NCBI GenBank assembly: GCA_002382445.1
Contig: DGAQ01000024.1
Span: 35,083 to 99,082 of the forward strand
DNA from: Porticoccaceae bacterium UBA4026
GTDB taxonomy: Bacteria; Pseudomonadota; Gammaproteobacteria; Pseudomonadales; Porticoccaceae
Length of the DNA stretch: 64,000 bases
Direction: 5' to 3'
A program made the position numbers and the translations under genes. The notes beneath the pieces are model-generated. The model ran no database searches and was not told the origin of the DNA. It was given only the letters and a program-made list of their open reading frames with translations. Shown piece by piece: positions 52,874 through 62,451 of the stretch. How positions within the stretch are numbered: position 1 is the stretch's first letter; the number at the start of each line of letters is the position of its first letter.

Positions 52874-54043
52874 CTAGGTTTGGGGAAGATTATCTTGTAA
52901 AAAGCGCAACATATTTTCACCCATAACCAGCCGAATCTGTGGCTCAGTCAACCCAGATTCAAGTAGCTCATGCGTAATCGCGACAAGCTCTGAGGTGTCA
53001 AACCCTGGTGTGATTGAACCATCAAAATCAGACCCCAGAGCGACATGACCCGCCCCGACTAACTGAATACCATATTGAATAGCAGCGGCGACTGACTTGG
53101 GCGTATTATCACAAATCGCTCCATCCCAAAACCCAATAGCGATTAGCCCTCCTTCCTGGGCAATCTCTTGCATTAAGGAATCACTAATATTGCGAGGCGA
53201 CTCGCAGTGGCCATGAAATCCGGTATGGCTTACCAATAAAGGTTGGTCAGACAGTGCAAGGGTATCCCTAACGACGTTCTCAGAAGAGTGAGAAACATCA
53301 ATCATAATATCGAGGGCCAGCATCTGTTTTACTGCCTGCCTGCCAAATTCAGACAACCCCAAGCCGCTTACCCCGTGGAGTGAACCCCCCAGTTTATTGT
53401 CGAAGAAATGTTGCAAACTCATCATTCGAAAACCGCTGTCATACAGCCTCTGGATATTATCTAAATTGCCATCTAAGGCGTGAGAGCCTTCGGTCCCCAA
53501 CAACCCGCCAATGAGGCCTGGATTTAACAGGCGCCTTTCCAAAAACCCAGCAAGGTCAGTTTGCGATTGAATGAACATGAAATTTTTGTCATCGCGACGC
53601 GCTAAATTATGGATTTTTTCAGCCTGAAAAAGTGCTCTTTCGGTCAAGCTATTCCAGGTTTTAATCGGCCAACCCTGGATGACCACAAGAGAGGTGATAT
53701 TGTCGCGGGCACTCGTTTTGTTGCTGTCATAATTTTGACCTGCGGGCGACTTGGTCACTGTTGTAAACATTTGCAAGGCCATATTGCCCTGCTGCATGCG
53801 AGGAATATCTACATGACCGTAATCATGCTCTTTGGACAGATCACGATCCCACAAAGCGCTGTCGGCATGCCAATCACCAATCAATAAGCTGGCATGGAGG
53901 GTTTTTGCTCGCTCAGACACACTGTAGGGTGAATGAGGCGATACCCAGTTCATGGTCCGTTCAACATAAGCCGGACCGAGGCTAAAGACCCCTATCACTA
54001 AGGCAACAACCAAAAGCAACAAAAGCAGAGCAATTTTTTTCAT
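52874..54043 (-). CDS. Membrane dipeptidase, peptidase family M19
   Basis: 389-residue renal-dipeptidase-like zinc enzyme with an N-terminal membrane anchor (IALLLLLLVVALVIGVFSLG). Metal ligands are visible in LLIGDWHADSALW (H-x-D), GLLGTEGSHALDG, MIDVSHSS, and LVSHTGFHGHC. Cleaves dipeptides, often with D-amino acids, and faces the periplasm by its anchor. Follows, on the same strand, the hutG end by 18 bases, but the minus-strand hut genes are transcribed toward it, so it may be the last gene of a hutU-hutH-hutG-dipeptidase unit. Confidence 0.9.
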   Translation of the reverse strand: MKKIALLLLLLVVALVIGVFSLGPAYVERTMNWVSPHSPYSVSERAKTLHASLLIGDWHADSALWDRDLSKEHDYGHVDIPRMQQGNMALQMFTTVTKSPAGQNYDSNKTSARDNITSLVVIQGWPIKTWNSLTERALFQAEKIHNLARRDDKNFMFIQSQTDLAGFLERRLLNPGLIGGLLGTEGSHALDGNLDNIQRLYDSGFRMMSLQHFFDNKLGGSLHGVSGLGLSEFGRQAVKQMLALDIMIDVSHSSENVVRDTLALSDQPLLVSHTGFHGHCESPRNISDSLMQEIAQEGGLIAIGFWDGAICDNTPKSVAAAIQYGIQLVGAGHVALGSDFDGSITPGFDTSELVAITHELLESGLTEPQIRLVMGENMLRFLQDNLPQT

Positions 54044-54061
54044 TATTTTCCCCGTTTTAAA

Positions 54062-54847
54062 TCAGAGTTTATAGCGGCTTAACTCGGAGGTCATTGTTCT
54101 TAGAACATTGCTAAGTTTGGCCGCTTTGATCTCATCATAAACATTATTGTCATGCTCTTCCATATAAGCATTCTGGGCAATCTCCATCTGTACGGCATGA
54201 ATATGCGCCTGAGGCTGACCATAATGACGAGTTATGTAACCTCCCTTAAACCGGCTATCGCGAACCGCGGAGAACTGACTCTGCTGCATCAGCAAGAACA
54301 GTTGGTTTCCTATGCTTGCTTGGCAAGATAAGCCGTCTGCCGTACCTAAGTTTAGGTCGGGTAATGTTCCTGTAAAAAAACGGGGTACTTCACTGGCAAT
54401 ACTGTGGGCATCCCAAAGTAGAGCATAGCCATGGATGGCTTTTATACGCTCAAGTTGCCTGGCAAGCGCGTCGTGATAAGGTTGCCAATAGGTCTTAATA
54501 CGCTCTTGTATCTGAGCTTTAGTCGGCGCCTTGCCGGGTAGATAAATATCTTGTTCAGTAAAGGTTGTTGTTGGACAGACTTCAGTCTCACTTAGCCCTG
54601 GATACAATGCAGAACCCTGACTAAACCGATTTACATCAACCAGGTAGCGAGAGTGATTTGCGGTGATCGTAGAAGCGGCCATCTCATCCAGAAAATCGTA
54701 TAGACGAGGCACATACCAATCGGTGTCCGGCAAGAGTAAAGCCGCTTGGGTGAAGGTTTCTTTTATCTCCTCTGGCACTGCAGTGCCTGAATGAGGAAAG
54801 CTCACTAACAACGGACCATTGCTCTCTACGACGGAGACAACGTCCAT
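54062..54847 (-). CDS. hutG: N-formylglutamate deformylase (HutG)
   Basis: 261-residue N-formylglutamate amidohydrolase, last step of the five-step histidine route, giving glutamate and formate. VSFPHSGTAVPEEIKE near residues 15-30, LLPDTDWYVPRLYDFLDEM and ANHSRYLVDVNRF, then LLWDAHSIASEVPRFFTGTLPDLNLGT (read in pieces) match the family. It starts 2 bases after hutH. With hutF it shows the deiminase route rather than the formiminoglutamase route. Confidence 0.94.
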   Translation of the reverse strand: MDVVSVVESNGPLLVSFPHSGTAVPEEIKETFTQAALLLPDTDWYVPRLYDFLDEMAASTITANHSRYLVDVNRFSQGSALYPGLSETEVCPTTTFTEQDIYLPGKAPTKAQIQERIKTYWQPYHDALARQLERIKAIHGYALLWDAHSIASEVPRFFTGTLPDLNLGTADGLSCQASIGNQLFLLMQQSQFSAVRDSRFKGGYITRHYGQPQAHIHAVQMEIAQNAYMEEHDNNVYDEIKAAKLSNVLRTMTSELSRYKL

Positions 54848-54849
54848 GC

Positions 54850-56397
54850 TTAAGAGGCTCCGGAAGGCAGTATATCGGCCACCATGGTATAAAAATAAGC
54901 CTCGCTGATAAGCTCTCTAGCGGCGTTGATATCTGGCGCAAAGAATCGATCTTCTGTGTACCTCGGGACCCGCTGACGCATCTGGTCAACCACTTTTTGT
55001 AATACAACTGAAGTGACATGAGGACGATGAAATTCAACCGCTTGCACTGCACTGAGTAACTCAACTGCAACCACATAGTCTGTGTTTTCAGTCATATCAC
55101 ATAATCTACGTGCAGCAAAGGTTGCCATACTGACATGATCTTCTTGATTAGCCGATGTGGGAATACTGTCAACGCTGGCAGGATGAGCCAGTGTTTTGTT
55201 TTCAGACACTAAAGCAGCGGCGGTCACCTGGGCGATCATAAAACCTGAATTAAGCCCGCTGTTTTCGACTAAAAAAGCGGGTAAGCCGCCATTCATGTGG
55301 GGGTCAACGAGAAGGGAAATGCGTCGCTCCGAGATAGAACCAATTTCTGCGATCGCTAGGGCTAAGGTATCAGCAGCAAAAGCCACTGGTTCAGCGTGAA
55401 AATTACCCCCAGACAAGGCCTCTAGAGTGTCGGCGAAGATCAGTGGATTGTCCGTCACTGCGTTAGCTTCAATTTGGAGGGTTTTAGCAGCATTGTTGAT
55501 TAGGTCCAAACAGGCCCCCATCACTTGAGGCTGACAACGCAGTGAATAGGGATCTTGTACCTTTCCACAGTTGACATGAGATTCCAAAATATCACTGCCC
55601 TGCAGAAACTGCAGGTATTTTTCAGCTACCCTTATCTGCCCTGGCTGGCCACGCAGGTTATGTATGCGGGCGTCAAAAGGTACCGTGCTGCCTTTCATTG
55701 CATCGACTGACAATGCGCCAGTAACCAAAGCGGCGGCAAATACGTTCTCGGCTTCAAACAGCCCCGCCAAAGCCAATGCCGTGGAGGTTTGGGTGCCATT
55801 AAGCAGCGCCAACCCCTCTTTAGGCCCTAGCTCGACTGCGGTTAATCCACATTCGGCAAGCGCTTTTTCTGCAGTCATTAGCTGGCCTTTGTAGTGAACA
55901 TCGCCCACGCCTATCAAGGCCGCGGCTAAATGCGCTAAGGGTGCAAGATCACCCGAGGCGCCGACAGAACCTTTACTAGGAATGCAGGGCATAATGTCAT
56001 GGTGGTATAGGTCTATCAGCAGCTGAACCACCTCAGGACGCACCCCAGAATAACCATGAGATAGACTAATGATCTTTAGGGCGATAATAAGCCTCACCAC
56101 AGTAGAATCGATCAACTTACCCACGCCAGTGCAGTGGGAAAGAACCAAGTTGCGCTGCAATAAGGCAAGTTGATCGTCAGCGATGCGGGTCTGAGCTAAC
56201 AAGCCAAAACCAGTATTGATGCCGTAAGCAGCCTCGCCTTTTGCGACAATGTCAGCGACTGCCTTGCAACTAACGTCAATATCTGCCCAGGCACTGTGGT
56301 CTAGGGTGAAAGGAGTATGGCCGGTATAGAGTTCTCTCAATTGGCGTAGAGTGGTCTCACCCGGTACAAGATTGATGGGGGTAATTTTTTGCGTCAT
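54850..56397 (-). CDS. hutH: Histidine ammonia-lyase
   Basis: 515-residue HutH, removing ammonia from histidine to give urocanate. The self-made MIO cofactor comes from Ala-Ser-Gly in GSVGASGDLAPLAHLAAALIG near residues 141-161. AYGINTGFGLLAQTRI, FHAEPVAFAADTLALAIAEIG and the SANQEDHVSMATFAAR substrate block are intact. Between hutU and hutG in the operon (23 and 2 bases). Confidence 0.97.
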   Translation of the reverse strand: MTQKITPINLVPGETTLRQLRELYTGHTPFTLDHSAWADIDVSCKAVADIVAKGEAAYGINTGFGLLAQTRIADDQLALLQRNLVLSHCTGVGKLIDSTVVRLIIALKIISLSHGYSGVRPEVVQLLIDLYHHDIMPCIPSKGSVGASGDLAPLAHLAAALIGVGDVHYKGQLMTAEKALAECGLTAVELGPKEGLALLNGTQTSTALALAGLFEAENVFAAALVTGALSVDAMKGSTVPFDARIHNLRGQPGQIRVAEKYLQFLQGSDILESHVNCGKVQDPYSLRCQPQVMGACLDLINNAAKTLQIEANAVTDNPLIFADTLEALSGGNFHAEPVAFAADTLALAIAEIGSISERRISLLVDPHMNGGLPAFLVENSGLNSGFMIAQVTAAALVSENKTLAHPASVDSIPTSANQEDHVSMATFAARRLCDMTENTDYVVAVELLSAVQAVEFHRPHVTSVVLQKVVDQMRQRVPRYTEDRFFAPDINAARELISEAYFYTMVADILPSGAS

Positions 56398-56420
56398 CTA
56401 GCAACTTCCTATTAACAATG

Positions 56421-58109
56421 TTAGTCGGCAACGCCGGTGCGAAGCATGGGCATATTGAGTCGTTTTTCCCTGGCGCAAGCGGCAGCATCTTCATAACCGG
56501 CATCGGCATGACGGACAACACCGGTGGCAGGATCGTTCCATAAAACACGCTCCAACCGGCGTTCCGCCTCTGGCGTACCGTCGGCCACAATAACGACACC
56601 CGCATGCTGTGAATAACCCATGCCAACACCACCGCCATGGTGAATCGAAACCCAGGTAGCACCACTGGCAGTATTCAATAGCGCGTTGAGTAAAGGCCAA
56701 TCCGAGACCGCATCAGAGCCATCTTTCATGGCTTCGGTTTCTCTATTTGGGCTTGCTACTGAACCTGAGTCGAGATGATCTCGACCAATCACTATAGGTG
56801 CCTTTAATTCGCCACTGGCAACCATTTGGTTAAATGCCATAGCTAAAAGATGGCGTTGCCCTAAGCCCACCCAACAGATGCGTGCGGGTAAGCCCTGAAA
56901 GGCAATACGCTCTCGTGCCATATCCAACCAGTTGTGTAGATGCTTGTCATCAGGGATGAGCTCCTTGACCTTGGCATCTGTTTTGTAAATATCTTCAGGG
57001 TCACCACTTAATGCGACCCAGCGGAATGGGCCAACACCACGACAAAATAAAGGTCGAATGTAAGCTGGCACAAAACCAGGAAAATCAAAGGCATTTTTAA
57101 TTCCCGCATTGAAAGCTTCTTGGCGGATATTATTACCATAATCAAATGTCGGAATGCCCATTTCATGGAAATCCAACAATGCTTGTACATGAATGGCCAT
57201 AGACTTGCGTGCTTGCTCTGTGACTAGGGCTTGGTCGCTTTCTTGTAGTTTTTTCCACTCTTCAGGCGACCAACCCACCGGCAGGTAACCATGAATAGGG
57301 TCGTGGGCAGACGTCTGGTCGGTCACCGCGTCGGGCCGAATACCTCGGGCAACCATTTCTGGCAAAATTTCTGCTGCGTTCCCTAGCAGACCTACCGACA
57401 GCACCTCACCCTGAGTGATCGCGGCGTTAATCATGTCCATCGCCTCGTCTAAACTGTAGGCTTTTTTGTCCACATAGCCGGTGCGTAGACGGAAGTCAAT
57501 ATGAGCCTCTTGACACTCCACCGTCAAGCTGCAGGCCCCGGCCAAAGTCGCCGCTAGAGGCTGAGCGCCACCCATTCCACCCAGGCCCGCGGTTAAAATC
57601 CAGCGACCTGACAAGTCACCGTTGTAATGCTGGCGACCCATCTCTACAAAAGTTTCATAGGTTCCCTGCACGATGCCCTGACTACCAATATATATCCAAG
57701 AACCTGCAGTCATCTGTCCATACATGGCCAGACCTTTACGGTCGAGTTCGTTAAAGTGCTCCCAATTAGCCCAATGAGGGACTAAATTCGAGTTAGCGAT
57801 TAATACGCGCGGCGCTTCACTGTGTGTTTTTGCCACCATGACAGGCTTACCGCTTTGAATCAAAAGGGTTTCATCTTCATTAAGCTCTCGCAGACATTCG
57901 ACGATCTTGTCGAAGCACTCCCAATCACGAGCCGCCTTGCCGATACCGCCGTACACCACCAGGTCCTCAGGTCGCTCTGCCACGTCTGGATGCAGATTAT
58001 TCATGAGCATCCTCAAGGGCGCCTCTGTGGTCCAATGTTTAGCGGTCATCTGTGTTCCCGTAGGCGATTTCACCACTCGTGGTCCCGTCGTCGAATCTGT
58101 CTTAGCCAT
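56421..58109 (-). CDS. hutU: Urocanate hydratase
   Basis: 562-residue NAD-dependent urocanase. The N-terminal PTGTQMTAKHWTTEAPLRML and MNNLHPDVAERPEDLVVYGG, then GKAARDWECFD, the NAD site WILTAGLGGMGGAQPLAATL, and GRDHLDSGSVASPNRETEAM are family blocks; the C-terminal IHHGGGVGMGYSQHAG and RVLWNDPATGVVRHADAGYE complete it. First gene of hutU-hutH-hutG, divergent from hutI with a HutC-type site between. Confidence 0.97.
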   Translation of the reverse strand: MAKTDSTTGPRVVKSPTGTQMTAKHWTTEAPLRMLMNNLHPDVAERPEDLVVYGGIGKAARDWECFDKIVECLRELNEDETLLIQSGKPVMVAKTHSEAPRVLIANSNLVPHWANWEHFNELDRKGLAMYGQMTAGSWIYIGSQGIVQGTYETFVEMGRQHYNGDLSGRWILTAGLGGMGGAQPLAATLAGACSLTVECQEAHIDFRLRTGYVDKKAYSLDEAMDMINAAITQGEVLSVGLLGNAAEILPEMVARGIRPDAVTDQTSAHDPIHGYLPVGWSPEEWKKLQESDQALVTEQARKSMAIHVQALLDFHEMGIPTFDYGNNIRQEAFNAGIKNAFDFPGFVPAYIRPLFCRGVGPFRWVALSGDPEDIYKTDAKVKELIPDDKHLHNWLDMARERIAFQGLPARICWVGLGQRHLLAMAFNQMVASGELKAPIVIGRDHLDSGSVASPNRETEAMKDGSDAVSDWPLLNALLNTASGATWVSIHHGGGVGMGYSQHAGVVIVADGTPEAERRLERVLWNDPATGVVRHADAGYEDAAACAREKRLNMPMLRTGVAD

Positions 58110-58159
58110 TTTTAAACCCCTATCAATTGAACGCTGTGCTCAATAGCACCTGTATAATG

Positions 58160-58171
58160 TTGTCTATACAA
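58160..58171. promoter_or_regulatory. HutC-type operator, hutU/hutI region
   Basis: TTGTCTATACAA is a near-perfect palindrome (one mismatched pair) in the 129-base gap between hutU and hutI, with CTGTATA just upstream. It resembles the perfect site before hutC and is well placed to control both directions. Confidence 0.55.
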
Positions 58172-58238
58172 GTAAAGATATTCTATACTGCAGTCAGGTG
58201 CAACGTTTTTTGACAATTAAAATGAGAAGAGTTTGCTA

Positions 58239-59471
58239 ATGAAGAATCACGACAGCTTATGGATCAACGCAACCCTCACCGTGGTAACCGAACAAGGCCT
58301 GCCCGAGACCATCAACCATGCGGCGATTGCCTGTAAAAATGGGTTAATCAGTTACCTATCATCAATGGCCGATCTCCCGCAAAGCCCTGAGCAGATGGCC
58401 GAGCGAGTCATCGATGTGGCGGATGCGTGCATTACACCCGGCCTGATTGATTGCCACACCCATTTAATCTTTGCTGGCAATCGCGCCGAAGAATTTAATT
58501 TGCGCTTGCAGGGGCAATCCTATGAGCAGATAGCTAAACAGGGGGGCGGCATTATGAGTACCGTCAAGCAAACGCGTGCAGAGACCGAGCAGACACTAGA
58601 AGACTCTGCCCGCAGACGGCTTGATCAGTTATTAGCCGACGGGGTAACCACCGTAGAAATAAAATCGGGTTATGGCCTCACCACGGCTGATGAAATGAAA
58701 ATGTTACGCGTTGCCAGACAGCTGGGCAAGTCATCACCAGTGACCGTCACTACCACCTTTTTAGGCGCTCACGCCCTACCTCCAGAGTACCGTGACCGAC
58801 GTTCGGAATACATAGACCTAGTCTGCAATGAAATGCTACCCCGCTTGCATGCGGAAGGCCTTATCGACGCAGTCGACGCCTTTTGTGAGGGAATTGCCTT
58901 TAGCGTTGAAGAAGTTGAATCTGTATTTGCCGCAGCAACCGCATTAGGCTTGCCGGTTAAGCTGCATGCCGAACAATTATCCAACTGCGGTGGTACTGAG
59001 CTAGCAGCGAAATATGGGGCTCTGTCGGCTGATCATTTGGAATATCTTGATGAAGCTGGCGCCGCGGCTCTCGCCCGCAGTGGTGGTGTTGCGGTGCTAT
59101 TACCTGGCGCTTTTTACATGCTTAGAGAAACTCAAAAACCACCCGTTTCATTACTGCGCGAACATAGTGTGCCCATCGCCTTAGCCACCGATGCAAACCC
59201 GGGCAGTTCGCCGGCGTTGTCAGCTCGTTTAATGATGGTCATGGGATGTCAGGAATTTGGCCTAACACCGCAAGAAGCGCTCCACGGCATGACTATTAAT
59301 GCCGCCAAGGCCTTGGGGATGGCTGATGATATTGGATCACTTCAGCTAGGTAAAGCCGCTGATTTAGTCCTGTGGCAAGTCAAGCAACCCTCAGAGCTAG
59401 CCTATTGGTTAGGCGGTAATTTGGTGCAATCAGTAATAAAAGCCGGTGAGTCTATTTACCCTGTGAAATAA
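58239..59471 (+). CDS. hutI: Imidazolonepropionase
   Basis: 410-residue amidohydrolase that opens the imidazolone ring to N-formimidoyl-glutamate. Metal site LIDCHTHLIFAGNRAEEFNL near residues 68-87, TTVEIKSGYGLT, TFLGAHALPPEYR, KLHAEQLSNCGGTELAAKYG, and ATDANPGSSPALSARLMM. An in-frame TTG six bases earlier was rejected in favour of the ATG at 58239 with AGAAGAG upstream. Divergent from hutU and convergent with hutC (4 bases apart). Confidence 0.97.
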   Translation: MKNHDSLWINATLTVVTEQGLPETINHAAIACKNGLISYLSSMADLPQSPEQMAERVIDVADACITPGLIDCHTHLIFAGNRAEEFNLRLQGQSYEQIAKQGGGIMSTVKQTRAETEQTLEDSARRRLDQLLADGVTTVEIKSGYGLTTADEMKMLRVARQLGKSSPVTVTTTFLGAHALPPEYRDRRSEYIDLVCNEMLPRLHAEGLIDAVDAFCEGIAFSVEEVESVFAAATALGLPVKLHAEQLSNCGGTELAAKYGALSADHLEYLDEAGAAALARSGGVAVLLPGAFYMLRETQKPPVSLLREHSVPIALATDANPGSSPALSARLMMVMGCQEFGLTPQEALHGMTINAAKALGMADDIGSLQLGKAADLVLWQVKQPSELAYWLGGNLVQSVIKAGESIYPVK

Positions 59472-59475
59472 TCCA

Positions 59476-60204
59476 TCAGCTGTCTCTTTTTATCGTCTCG
59501 GTGAGAGAAAAAGACTGAGCCGAATGATATAGATGAGCCACAGACACGAGCTTTCCAGACGACCAAGTACGCCGATCAAGAATAAGACATGGAACGTTGT
59601 CGTCCATCTGTAATAATGTCTTAATGGTTGCACTAGGCATAGCTGCACGCACCGTGTGCTCTACCTTATGAAGTGGCACATTCGCTAGTAAATACGCCGC
59701 TGGTGTAGTCTGTTTGAGATCGATACTAATATACTCAGGGGCTGCTTGTGCATTGACATAACGGTCCTCGACTTGGAGCATTTTACCATCTTCCTGATGC
59801 ACAATAAGGCTGTGATAAACTGATTCTACGCTATTAGGCAGCTCCATTTCATTGGCCACTGCACTGGTCAGAGTGACCGATTCATGGCTAACCACAATAT
59901 TGCTATAACTATGGCCACGCTCACGAACTTCTTCGGCAATATTTCGCACCTCGACCAGATGCCCTTTGGTTTGGACTTCGGCGACGAAGGTGCCAACACC
60001 AGCAACTCGGGTTAGTAGTCCTTCATAGGCCAACTCCTTGAGCGCTCTGTTAGCAGTCATCCGTGATACCTTTAGTTCTGCTACCAGCTGGTTCTCTGAT
60101 GGGACCCGACTGTTGGGCAGCAATTCCCCCTGCTCGATTTTCTTCAAAATGTAGTCTTTTACTTTTTGATAGAGAGGAGCGATAGAGTTATTGGTATTAA
60201 TCAT
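59476..60204 (-). CDS. hutC: GntR-family histidine utilisation repressor HutC
   Basis: 242-residue GntR/HutC repressor: N-terminal winged helix (APLYQKVKDYILKKIEQGEL, VPSENQLVAELKVSRMTANR, LTRVAGVGTFVAE) at residues 9-73 and a C-terminal UTRA sensor domain that in this family binds urocanate. The frame opens at 60222; MINTNNS at 60204 fits the family start. It sits between hutI and divergent hutF, with a perfect palindrome 32 bases upstream that could mediate autorepression and hutF control. Confidence 0.93.
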   Translation of the reverse strand: MINTNNSIAPLYQKVKDYILKKIEQGELLPNSRVPSENQLVAELKVSRMTANRALKELAYEGLLTRVAGVGTFVAEVQTKGHLVEVRNIAEEVRERGHSYSNIVVSHESVTLTSAVANEMELPNSVESVYHSLIVHQEDGKMLQVEDRYVNAQAAPEYISIDLKQTTPAAYLLANVPLHKVEHTVRAAMPSATIKTLLQMDDNVPCLILDRRTWSSGKLVSVAHLYHSAQSFSLTETIKRDS

Positions 60205-60235
60205 TGATAGTAGTCCAAACAATAAAAATAGGTTT

Positions 60236-60249
60236 CCTGTATATACAGG
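60236..60249. promoter_or_regulatory. HutC-type operator, hutC/hutF region
   Basis: CCTGTATATACAGG is a perfect 14-base palindrome in the short gap between divergent hutC and hutF, 32 bases from hutC and 59 from hutF. Together with TTGTCTATACAA near hutU it defines a shared half-site TGTATA. Confidence 0.75.
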
Positions 60250-60307
60250 TTTCGGCTATATTATAAGAGAGGGTCACTAACAAGCAATAGAAGGTCAGAT
60301 ATTCATC

Positions 60308-61699
60308 ATGCCGCAGCAGAATTACCTTATTAAAAAAGCGCTACTCAGCGATGGCTGGGCAGAAAATGTTCGACTCAGCGTCAGTGACGATGGTTTCATA
60401 TCAGGCCTATCAAAAAATGCCAATGCAGAACCTGGGGACCAACGTCTTGGTATTGTCATTCCCGGTCTTGTCAATTGCCATAGTCACGCCTTTCAAAGGG
60501 CCATGGCTGGTCTCACCGAATACCAAGTATCCTCCGCGGATACTTTTTGGTCGTGGCGAAAAACGATGTATCGCTTTGCCAATTTAGTTTCACCTGAAGC
60601 TCTCCAAGATATTGCCAGTTATCTCTATGTGGAGATGATCAAACAGGGTTACACCAGTGTTGCTGAGTTTCATTACCTTCATCATCAAACCAATGGAACA
60701 GCCTATTCATCAGTCAGCCAACTGTCGCAGTCGATTATTAATGCAGCCAATATCGCAGGCATCAATCTAACCCTGTTGCCCGTCCTTTACATGAACTCAG
60801 GATTTGGCGATTTGGCTCTATTAGACGATCAAAAACGTTTCGGTAATTCGGTAGAGAGCTATTTGGCACTGCACGACGAAGCCACTCGGTACTGCTCTGA
60901 GCAAAATCAACACAGCGTTGGCATGGCCTTGCACAGCCTCCGCGCAGTGCCAGCCAAACCTATGAGTGAAGTGATTAGCCACTTTAACCGCATGGGCAAC
61001 CAGGGCCCGATCCATATTCATATTGCAGAGCAGACACAGGAAGTAGAACAATCGATTAAAGCATTGGGTAAAAGACCTGTGGAATGGTTATTAGATAATC
61101 ACCCTATCGATAAGCAGTGGTGCCTGATCCATGCCACCCATATGACATCAGAAGAAACCGCCGGAGTAGCTAAATCCGGTGCCACAGTCGGTATATGCCC
61201 AACCACCGAGGCTAATCTTGGTGATGGACTATTTCCACTACGCGAGTATTTAGATCATGGAGGCCATATTGCTATTGGTTCTGATGGCAACACCTGCACC
61301 AATCCCTTGGAAGAACTGCGCTGGTTAGAATATGGTCAACGTCTGCTCAGTCGCACCCGCAACATCGCCGCTAATGACAGAGAGCGGCATACCGGAAGCA
61401 GCCTTCTCGGCCAATGCTTAACGGGCGGCGCTCGCTCTATTGGAAAAAACACCGGCACCCTCAAGGTGGGCTATCGAGCCGATCTTCTGGTGCTAGACGA
61501 GCATTCGGCAGACCTGAGCGGCATTGCTAAGGAGTTTGTTGTCGACACTCTAGTCTTTGGAAGCAGTCACTCACTAATCAAAAGTGTGATGATCAATGGC
61601 GCATGGCAAATCACAGACTTTCATCATGCCAATGAATTGCAAATCAAAGAGAAGTTTATTTCTGCAACGCGTGAACTGCGAAGCCAAGATGCCAGCTAG
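60308..61699 (+). CDS. hutF: Formimidoylglutamate deiminase
   Basis: 463-residue amidohydrolase that turns N-formimidoyl-glutamate into N-formyl-glutamate and ammonia. Metal site GLVNCHSHAFQRAMAGLTE near residues 54-72, HIHIAEQTQEVEQSIKALG, the HATHMT block, CPTTEANLGDGLFPLREYLD, and AIGSDGNTCTNPLEELRWLE. It pairs with hutG, so the cell uses the five-step path. AGAAGG sits ~14 bases before the start. Confidence 0.95.
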   Translation: MPQQNYLIKKALLSDGWAENVRLSVSDDGFISGLSKNANAEPGDQRLGIVIPGLVNCHSHAFQRAMAGLTEYQVSSADTFWSWRKTMYRFANLVSPEALQDIASYLYVEMIKQGYTSVAEFHYLHHQTNGTAYSSVSQLSQSIINAANIAGINLTLLPVLYMNSGFGDLALLDDQKRFGNSVESYLALHDEATRYCSEQNQHSVGMALHSLRAVPAKPMSEVISHFNRMGNQGPIHIHIAEQTQEVEQSIKALGKRPVEWLLDNHPIDKQWCLIHATHMTSEETAGVAKSGATVGICPTTEANLGDGLFPLREYLDHGGHIAIGSDGNTCTNPLEELRWLEYGQRLLSRTRNIAANDRERHTGSSLLGQCLTGGARSIGKNTGTLKVGYRADLLVLDEHSADLSGIAKEFVVDTLVFGSSHSLIKSVMINGAWQITDFHHANELQIKEKFISATRELRSQDAS

Positions 61700-61809
61700 G
61701 TTGGCTAAATTAGTGCACTGACGATCTGAGTTATAGGCGAGAAGAAGATAGAAACATAGGCAATTGAATAGTTTCATCCGCTCTACGCTTTTTTATTTGC
61801 AGTCGCTAT

Positions 61810-62451
61810 TCAAAGAAACTGATGATAAAGCTCAATCGACTGGTGATAACGACTTTCGAAATGGATTTTAGCTTCAGCGGAAAACGTCTCGCCGGTATAT
61901 TCCGTTTTCCACAGTCTTTTATCTCTGTCGATCTGCACCCCAAAGCGCTGTTCTACAAAATCTTGCGCTTCATGATAACGATCAAAGACAAACACCCTGT
62001 CGATGCGTAACTCATTATCAATATGGGTGAATTTATATTGATCAATATAGTGATCAACGTTTTTCATGGTGAGGTTTTTATCACCGAGAATAAAATAGTC
62101 TAAGGAAGGGATGTCAGCATTTTTTCGCAGTTGATTATATAGGCTGATTAGCTGATCAAAGGGATTTCTCAATACGGTGAATTTAACATAGTCATCAATA
62201 GCTAGATGTTGATCATAATCTGAAATAAAACTATGTGGATGCCCACCCTGCCCTTTAACCTTTTTCTTGAAATGCCCGTGCACCGTATACTTTTCATAAG
62301 AGAGTAGATCGATCTTATTGTCTTCCTCCTGTTCCAAATATTTCTTACAGATGGCGTGCTCTAAACTCGTTCCACCGGTTTTGGGAATATGGACTAATAA
62401 ATGCTTGTTGGGAAAGAACATATGAAATTGAGCCTTTAAAAACGAGTTCAT
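61810..62451 (-). CDS. Sulfotransferase family 2-type protein
   Basis: 213-residue protein with the PAPS 5'-phosphosulfate loop LVHIPKTGGTSLEHAI near residues 19-34 and the 3'-phosphate region VKFTVLRNPFDQLISLYNQLR near 89-109, the two hallmarks of carbohydrate sulfotransferases. Start could also be Met11. It is isolated, with no glycosyltransferases around it, close to a tRNA locus. The acceptor, perhaps a surface glycan, is unknown. Confidence 0.82.
   Translation of the reverse strand: MNSFLKAQFHMFFPNKHLLVHIPKTGGTSLEHAICKKYLEQEEDNKIDLLSYEKYTVHGHFKKKVKGQGGHPHSFISDYDQHLAIDDYVKFTVLRNPFDQLISLYNQLRKNADIPSLDYFILGDKNLTMKNVDHYIDQYKFTHIDNELRIDRVFVFDRYHEAQDFVEQRFGVQIDRDKRLWKTEYTGETFSAEAKIHFESRYHQSIELYHQFL

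Noticed and set aside
60236..60249. LexA box reading of CCTGTATATACAGG
   Set aside because: LexA sites are CTG-N10-CAG; here the spacing is N6, and the context is hutC/hutF.
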